Below, in pieces: positions 59,639-64,000 of a DNA stretch of 64,000 nt. The position numbers and the translations under genes are program-made. The number at the start of each line of letters is the position of its first letter. Within the stretch, counting starts at the first letter, position 1. Below the pieces are notes generated by a model, which saw only the letters and a list, made by a program, of their open reading frames with translations, was not told the DNA's origin and made no database searches. Origin of the DNA: Levilactobacillus tangyuanensis (GTDB taxonomy: Bacteria; Bacillota; Bacilli; Lactobacillales; Lactobacillaceae); the NCBI RefSeq assembly GCF_003946545.1, contig NZ_RHOA01000001.1, forward strand, positions 248,001-312,000, given 5' to 3'.

Positions 59639-60076
59639 TTGCGATATTCACATAAATTGAGTGATGCTGTGCATATCTTGGCATATGTGGCTATTTATCA
59701 CGATGATGATTTATCGAGTGCGGCCATTGCTGCAAGTATCGAATCCAATCCGGCATTGGTTCGGCGCCTGATGGGGGCACTGCGCCGGGCGGAACTCCTG
59801 ACAACCCAACAAGGATCGGCGACACCCCAGCTGGCACGCCCGGCAGATCGGATTTCTCTGCTAGACGTTTATCACGCGGTAGAGGCGGACACGCCGTTGC
59901 TTCACGTGGATGATAAGACGAATCCGGCCTGCATCGTGGGTGGCAACATTCAAGCAACTTTGCGGGGCGCGTATGCCGAGGTTCAGGATGCCGCCGAACG
60001 GCAGATGGCGGCGATTACTCTGGCGAGTCTTATCGTCGATATCCGCCAACGGGAGCAGCAAAGAAATCACGCATAA
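59639..60076 (+). CDS. Rrf2 family transcriptional regulator
   Basis: A 145-residue winged-helix regulator starting at TTG 59639 after AAAGGAGGGG. The helix-turn-helix is LSSAAIAASIESNPALVRRL (about 24-43), followed by the wing region. Iron-sulfur Rrf2 members have three clustered Cys; here only one is seen (NPACIVGG, about residue 98), which places it with the non-cluster, redox- or quinone-responsive type. The adjacent NmrA-like reductase is the most likely target. Confidence 0.88.
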   Translation: MRYSHKLSDAVHILAYVAIYHDDDLSSAAIAASIESNPALVRRLMGALRRAELLTTQQGSATPQLARPADRISLLDVYHAVEADTPLLHVDDKTNPACIVGGNIQATLRGAYAEVQDAAERQMAAITLASLIVDIRQREQQRNHA

Positions 60077-60080
60077 GCAA

Positions 60081-60124
60081 ATAGGCTTTACCACGAATTT
60101 ATCCGTGGTAAAGCCTATTTTTAG
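60081..60124. terminator. Bidirectional terminator with 16-bp perfect stem
   Basis: Arms 60081-60096 and 60105-60120 (core AGGCTTTACCACG) pair perfectly, flanked by T on both strands between converging genes. Confidence 0.88.
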
Positions 60125-62427
60125 TTGGTTAAATCTTCATCGAAGAAGGCGTCAACCACGCGTTGCGTGGCATGGCCATCTTCCCAATTGTTGAAGCGTT
60201 CGCTGAAACGCTGGTAGGCCGCCGCATAGTCCTTGGTAACCGCGGGTAGGTCATGGAGCGCTGCGAGTACGTCATCATTGGTCTTTAACAGGGGACCAGG
60301 TAAGTCCTTTTCCATATTGAGATAGAAGCCCCGTAGGACACTCCCATACTTTTCGTAGTCATACACGAAGTATAGGATCGGCCGCTTGAGGATGGCATAG
60401 TCGAAGAAAACACTGGAGTAGTCAGTGATGAGCACATCGGCAATCAGATATAATTCACTGATATCATCGTAACTCGATTCATTGTAAACGAAATCGCCGA
60501 AGCCGGTCGTATCCAAATGCTCCGTGATGAAGTAGTGGGTCCGTAAGACTAACACATACTCGTCACCGAGTTCGCGACGTAACCGGTCGATGTCTAGCTT
60601 CAGGGTGAACTTGTAGTCTCCCACGCCATAGTAATCATCGTCACGCCAGGTTGGTGCATACAGGATGATCTTTTTATCTAATGGAATGCCCAGCTTGATC
60701 TTAATCTGCTTGGCCTGTTCATCCCGGTCGGGCGCGCTCAGGATATCGTTGCGGGGGTAGCCCGACGGTAACATTTGTTTCACGGGATACATGAAGGCAT
60801 GTTCGAAGACGTCGACCGAAAATTGGTTCGCGGTAACCAGATAGTCCCACTGACGAGATTGTTCGTAGAAGATCTCCTTGTATAGCGGATTGGCACTGGC
60901 CACGTTATCCATATCGAACACCAGGTGCTTCAGTGGCGTCCCGTGCCAAGTCGCCAAGAACTTGGTGCCTGGGCGCTTGACGAACCATTTTGGTTGGCGC
61001 ATGTTGATGACCTGGAACTTGGCGGTTGCCAAATAATACATGTAACGCCAACCAAATCGTTTGACGACAATGGTATTGGGTTGGCCGGCGGGCGTTTCTT
61101 CCACGCCAGGATTCATGATCCAGACGTGTTTGAACCGCCCCGGATAATTAGCCTGCAGGTAGTTGTAGATGGCCTTAGGACTATCGGAGAAGTTCCGACC
61201 TAGGAAGGATTCGTATAGAATCGTCCGGGGCTTTACGGGCATCTTGGTAAACCACCACCCATAGGCCAAACGGGTGACACCGCGGCCGTGGTGATGAATG
61301 ACCCGGTTCAATTGCCGGAGGCGCACGATGACGTTAATTGCGGTTTGCGGAACCTGGGCCTGACGGCGCAGCTTGTGTAGGATGCGACGGCTAAAGTGCG
61401 GCACGGTCTTGAAGGCAGCCGGTTCGACCATTTGTAAGTAGTCGTGGAGTTGCTCAATTAGGGCGGGGACATCATCGACCTCGGTCGGCGTGCTGGTTGC
61501 CAATGCCTGATAAAAGAAGCGATGCAGTCGTTGCAGGGTGTAGGCACTAAAGGCAAGGTGTAAGGAAGGGTCCTTCAGGTCGGCTAAAGCCTCTTGCCAG
61601 GCAGCGATTCGTTGTTGCCATCGGTCGGGAACCGTTAATTGGTGAACGGCTGGTTGGTTGATGGGGTCGTTATGTTTAACCCGAATATAGCTGGGTTCGC
61701 TGAGTCTTAGGTAGCCGGTGGTCAGGCCCATGGCCTGCGTCATGAAGTGAAAGTCAGGGTATAACTCGCGGTCTTCGGCAAATTGGAGATGATGTTCCTC
61801 TACCAAGCGCCGATCGATGACCTTACCGGCAATCTTCAATTGACGGTTAAAGAGATCCCAGCGCTGGTCGCCATCGATATAGAAGTAACGGTGGCTCAAC
61901 CAGTTGGCCGTTTCGGGGTCGACATCAATCTGAGCCGGAAGCTGATCGAGTAGTTCTGGTGGCAAGTTCAACGACCGATTCTTCGGTTCCCGTTTCTTGG
62001 GCCCGCCCCACTTGGGGAGACTGTCATGAACGGTGGTTTGTTCCAGACTATTGGTAAATGATGAATGTGGTTCATATGTAGGGAATTGATTGAGATCGCC
62101 CATGATATTGGGCTGTAGCCGATCGATGGCGTCCATGTCGGCCAGCGCATTCGGCAACAGATAGTCGTCGCTATCGACGAAGACTAGCCACTCACCGGTA
62201 GCCAGGGTCATGGCCGCATTACGGGCAGCACCCAATGTTTCCGGGGTATGTTCGACCTGCTGAATGGTGTAATCGGCCTGCCACTCCGGTTGGGAAAAAT
62301 CAATCTGGCCATTTAGTGCAATAATCCATTCGAAATCATGGCTGGTTTGGCGATCTAAGTTCTTCTTTAAGCTGAGTAATTGGGGGAACTCGGCTGGTTT
62401 ACAAGGGGTAATGAGAGAGTATTTCAA
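60121..62427 (-). CDS. tagF: Two-domain glycosyltransferase family 2 / CDP-glycerol glycerophosphotransferase
   Basis: A 768-residue teichoic-acid enzyme. The N-terminal GT2 domain (about 1-330) has SLITPCKPAE and the nucleotide-sugar DxD in VFVDSDDYLLPNAL (about 87-100). The C-terminal TagF/TagB-like domain (about 390-765) shows FLATWHGTPLKHL, SGYPRNDIL, LYAPTWRDDDYYG and the donor-site VLITDYSSVFFDYAI (about 676-690). It would polymerise or prime poly(glycerol-phosphate) and add a sugar. It starts at TTG 62427 after AGGAGGACC, ten bases after the upstream gene, which is probably a partner. Confidence 0.9.
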   Translation of the reverse strand: MKYSLITPCKPAEFPQLLSLKKNLDRQTSHDFEWIIALNGQIDFSQPEWQADYTIQQVEHTPETLGAARNAAMTLATGEWLVFVDSDDYLLPNALADMDAIDRLQPNIMGDLNQFPTYEPHSSFTNSLEQTTVHDSLPKWGGPKKREPKNRSLNLPPELLDQLPAQIDVDPETANWLSHRYFYIDGDQRWDLFNRQLKIAGKVIDRRLVEEHHLQFAEDRELYPDFHFMTQAMGLTTGYLRLSEPSYIRVKHNDPINQPAVHQLTVPDRWQQRIAAWQEALADLKDPSLHLAFSAYTLQRLHRFFYQALATSTPTEVDDVPALIEQLHDYLQMVEPAAFKTVPHFSRRILHKLRRQAQVPQTAINVIVRLRQLNRVIHHHGRGVTRLAYGWWFTKMPVKPRTILYESFLGRNFSDSPKAIYNYLQANYPGRFKHVWIMNPGVEETPAGQPNTIVVKRFGWRYMYYLATAKFQVINMRQPKWFVKRPGTKFLATWHGTPLKHLVFDMDNVASANPLYKEIFYEQSRQWDYLVTANQFSVDVFEHAFMYPVKQMLPSGYPRNDILSAPDRDEQAKQIKIKLGIPLDKKIILYAPTWRDDDYYGVGDYKFTLKLDIDRLRRELGDEYVLVLRTHYFITEHLDTTGFGDFVYNESSYDDISELYLIADVLITDYSSVFFDYAILKRPILYFVYDYEKYGSVLRGFYLNMEKDLPGPLLKTNDDVLAALHDLPAVTKDYAAAYQRFSERFNNWEDGHATQRVVDAFFDEDLTN

Positions 62428-62437
62428 GATGGTCCTC

Positions 62438-63352
62438 CTAATAGAACAGCTGGTGAGCCATTTGTGGCGACAACAACTGGAGTAGGCCTAAGCGAGTCCA
62501 CCAATGAGTGGGGTCGGTGTTCAGGTCTTTAATCCGGGTTAACAGCTGGCGATGATGGCTAGCAGAGACGTGCCGACGACCGGCCACACCTAAGAGTGTG
62601 TTGAGTTGGTTAGACATGAAGTCGGCGTAGATTGGGGCCCATTGAACGTCCAGCGTTGAGGTGTCCACGGCTTCCAATTCATCTAACCAGGCTAACGGCG
62701 TCACCTCCGGCCAGTCGCGAGTTTGGACCGTTGGGACGTGGAGTCGAATCACGTCATTTTCCTTTTGTAGGCCAGATAGAATCTGACTCAGACTAGCCAA
62801 AGGCCACTGCGCATCGTATAGGGCAGCGGGAATGAGGATTCCCGTTGGGCGAAGTCGCTGGGCCAATTGTGCCTGACTCTGGAGATTCGACTGTACGCTG
62901 TAGCTTTGGAGGCCCCACAGGGCGATCCACCGTTCATCGGCTGTTTTTGGCTGTGTATTAAGGGGTGTCCCTTCTGCCGGGTAGTTGGCAAGGTAGGTCG
63001 TTATCTGATCGTCTAAGGGGGTCCTGTCGGCAAAGGTTGCCAGGCTGATGAGGCTGTCTGGATGACGCTTGCTGACCTGTTCCCATTGCAGAAAGGCACC
63101 GGGTAACACGTGATCGGTTTCCCGCAATGTCAGATAATAGCTTTCAGTGGTGCTTGGGAGCTCAGATTGATTGATCATTAAAGACCAGGTTGCGGCTGTG
63201 CTGGCCTGGTCGACAGACAATGTTTGGTCCGAGGGTAATTGTAAATTAAGTTGTGTTGATGCAAACCCTTGGGAATTAATTTCGCCAATGAGGGTGGTTA
63301 ATGCCGCCCAATTCAGGTGGGTTTGAGGCACTATGTTGATAAATAACTGCAT
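62438..63352 (-). CDS. Hypothetical protein, possible degenerate GT-A glycosyltransferase
   Basis: A 304-residue soluble protein. I place the start at ATG 63352, after GGAAGGACAA; longer frames to 63460 add a hydrophobic stretch without a ribosome site. The opening MQLFINIVPQTHLNWAALTT and SYYLTLRETDHVLPGAFLQW (about 106-125) align in layout with the GT2 start and VDSDDYLLPNAL of the neighbouring TagF, but the DxD is replaced by RETD. The rest is unrecognised. The position ten bases before tagF suggests a partner or modulatory subunit in teichoic-acid synthesis. Confidence 0.65.
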   Translation of the reverse strand: MQLFINIVPQTHLNWAALTTLIGEINSQGFASTQLNLQLPSDQTLSVDQASTAATWSLMINQSELPSTTESYYLTLRETDHVLPGAFLQWEQVSKRHPDSLISLATFADRTPLDDQITTYLANYPAEGTPLNTQPKTADERWIALWGLQSYSVQSNLQSQAQLAQRLRPTGILIPAALYDAQWPLASLSQILSGLQKENDVIRLHVPTVQTRDWPEVTPLAWLDELEAVDTSTLDVQWAPIYADFMSNQLNTLLGVAGRRHVSASHHRQLLTRIKDLNTDPTHWWTRLGLLQLLSPQMAHQLFY

Positions 63353-63513
63353 AAGTTGTCCTTCCCGATAAGCTCGTAAGATTAATAAGCCTATTAATAC
63401 GTAACCCATTTTACTAACAACAGCTATTATACCTGTTTCCGTAGCCCTTGTCAGATTCATTCTAGCTGGTGTTCAAGAAGCTTAAGCTTTGATAATCATA
63501 TTAATTTCTGTGG

Positions 63514-63876
63514 TTAAACGTCGTCACGACTCAACAAGGTAATCTTTTCACCCTCTGCCTGCCGGCGGTCGATGTTGTCTTCACCCCAGACACACAGCTG
63601 ATGCAGGATGGTGGAAAGGGTCTCGCCATAGTCGGTGAGTGAGTAATCGACCTTGGGGGGGACTTATTTGTAGACATGGCGGGCGATGATGCCCGCGGAT
63701 TCTAGCTCACGCAACTGTTGCGTGAGCATTTTTTGCGAGATTTGGGGAATGGCCCGGGAAAGTTCACCGGTCCGCATGGTCCGGTGACGCAGATGACAAA
63801 GAATGATGGATTTCCACTTGCCACCGATGATTTCCATCGTGGCCTCGACGCCAATATGATAAGTTTTTTCGGGCAT
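63514..63876 (-). pseudogene. HxlR family regulator interrupted by one nonsense codon
   Basis: Reading from ATG 63876 gives a standard HxlR winged helix: GGKWKSIILCHL, MRTGELSRAIPQISQKMLTQ, QLRELESAGIIARHVYK, then TAA at 63664-63666. The same frame continues VPPKVDYSLTDYGETLSTIL, HQLCVWGEDNIDRRQAEGEK to a stop at 63514-63516, completing a normal 120-residue HxlR protein. The stop replaces the usual HVYxxVPPKVxYxLT residue, consistent with a CAA to TAA change. The truncated product would lack the dimerisation helix. A sequencing error cannot be excluded. Confidence 0.85.
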
Positions 63877-63936
63877 AAAAACCGCATCCTATTCAATTAT
63901 TACCTTTTGGTGGGTATCGCACTTTAAAGTGGGTTC

Positions 63937-63972
63937 TTGTTTGCAGGTTCCTTGCAAGTATAATCATTACTT
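63937..63972 (+). promoter_or_regulatory. Divergent promoter with HxlR-type operator
   Basis: TTGTTT (63937-63942), 16 bases and TATAAT (63959-63964) form a plus-strand promoter for a gene beyond the window, whose Shine-Dalgarno AAGGAGGGA is at 63987-63995. AAGTA (63956-63960) and TACTT (63968-63972) form a perfect inverted repeat over the -10, a layout seen with HxlR-family sites. Confidence 0.6.
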
Positions 63973-64000
63973 ATCACGTTAGCAAACAAGGAGGGACATC

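Noticed and set aside
1-64000. CRISPR arrays, prophage, rRNA or tRNA genes
   Set aside because: No regular spacer-repeat arrays, phage structural genes or recognisable RNA genes were seen on either strand.

Overview
The window reads as chromosomal DNA of a Gram-positive lactic acid bacterium of the family Lactobacillaceae, most likely Levilactobacillus or a close relative. This is inferred from gene content, as no rRNA or tRNA gene is present. Supporting signs are a maltose phosphorylase whose catalytic Glu falls at residue 487 as in the Lactobacillus brevis enzyme, an SDR close to the L. brevis R-specific alcohol dehydrogenase, LPQTxE-type sortase signals, KxYKxGKxW signal peptides, CRE, CIRCE and Zur-type operators, and dense strong Shine-Dalgarno sequences with frequent TTG/GTG starts.

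Layout. 1-9.5 kb: repair gene ogt, a TetR gene behind a palindromic operator, an aldehyde dehydrogenase, an SDR, mntH, a DegV/FakB-type lipid-binding protein, a candidate C-rich small RNA and a DedA protein lacking usual charged residues. 9.5-17.3 kb: NADH oxidase; a thioredoxin-cstR pair behind a CstR-type G-tract operator; a fluoride channel pair; an LCP protein; luxS; two tandem secreted propeller-like proteins. 17.4-27.7 kb: transporters, a LysR regulator, a small alarmone synthetase and a Na+/H+ antiporter, interspersed with six copies of a structured repeat of about 190 nt. 27.7-40 kb: YfhO, a two-component system, a MalR-MFS-maltose phosphorylase locus under LacI-type operators, Zur-controlled rpsN and galM. 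40-47 kb: hydrolases, MarR, a secreted beta-helix protein, an Spx paralogue behind a CIRCE element, an NlpC/P60 endopeptidase and a glycerol facilitator. 47-58.6 kb: an accessory block of four large sortase-anchored surface proteins, one small secreted protein, an AT-rich stretch and a decayed IS3-type orfA. 58.6-64 kb: NmrA-like reductase plus Rrf2, a GT2-TagF teichoic-acid enzyme with a GT-like partner, and an HxlR gene broken by one nonsense codon opposite a divergent promoter.

Themes. The cell envelope dominates (LCP, YfhO, TagF, NlpC/P60, LPxTG proteins, secreted beta-helix and propeller proteins). Redox and sulfur stress form a second theme (Nox, Trx-CstR, TauE/SafE exporter, Spx paralogue, Rrf2, HxlR). 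Maltose use is a third (MalR, MFS, MapA, GalM).

The most novel item is the repeat family at 17428-18285, 23121-23641 and 27565-27720. Copies on both strands keep the same set of helices through paired compensatory changes, which points to a structured RNA rather than to the short ORFs that cross it.
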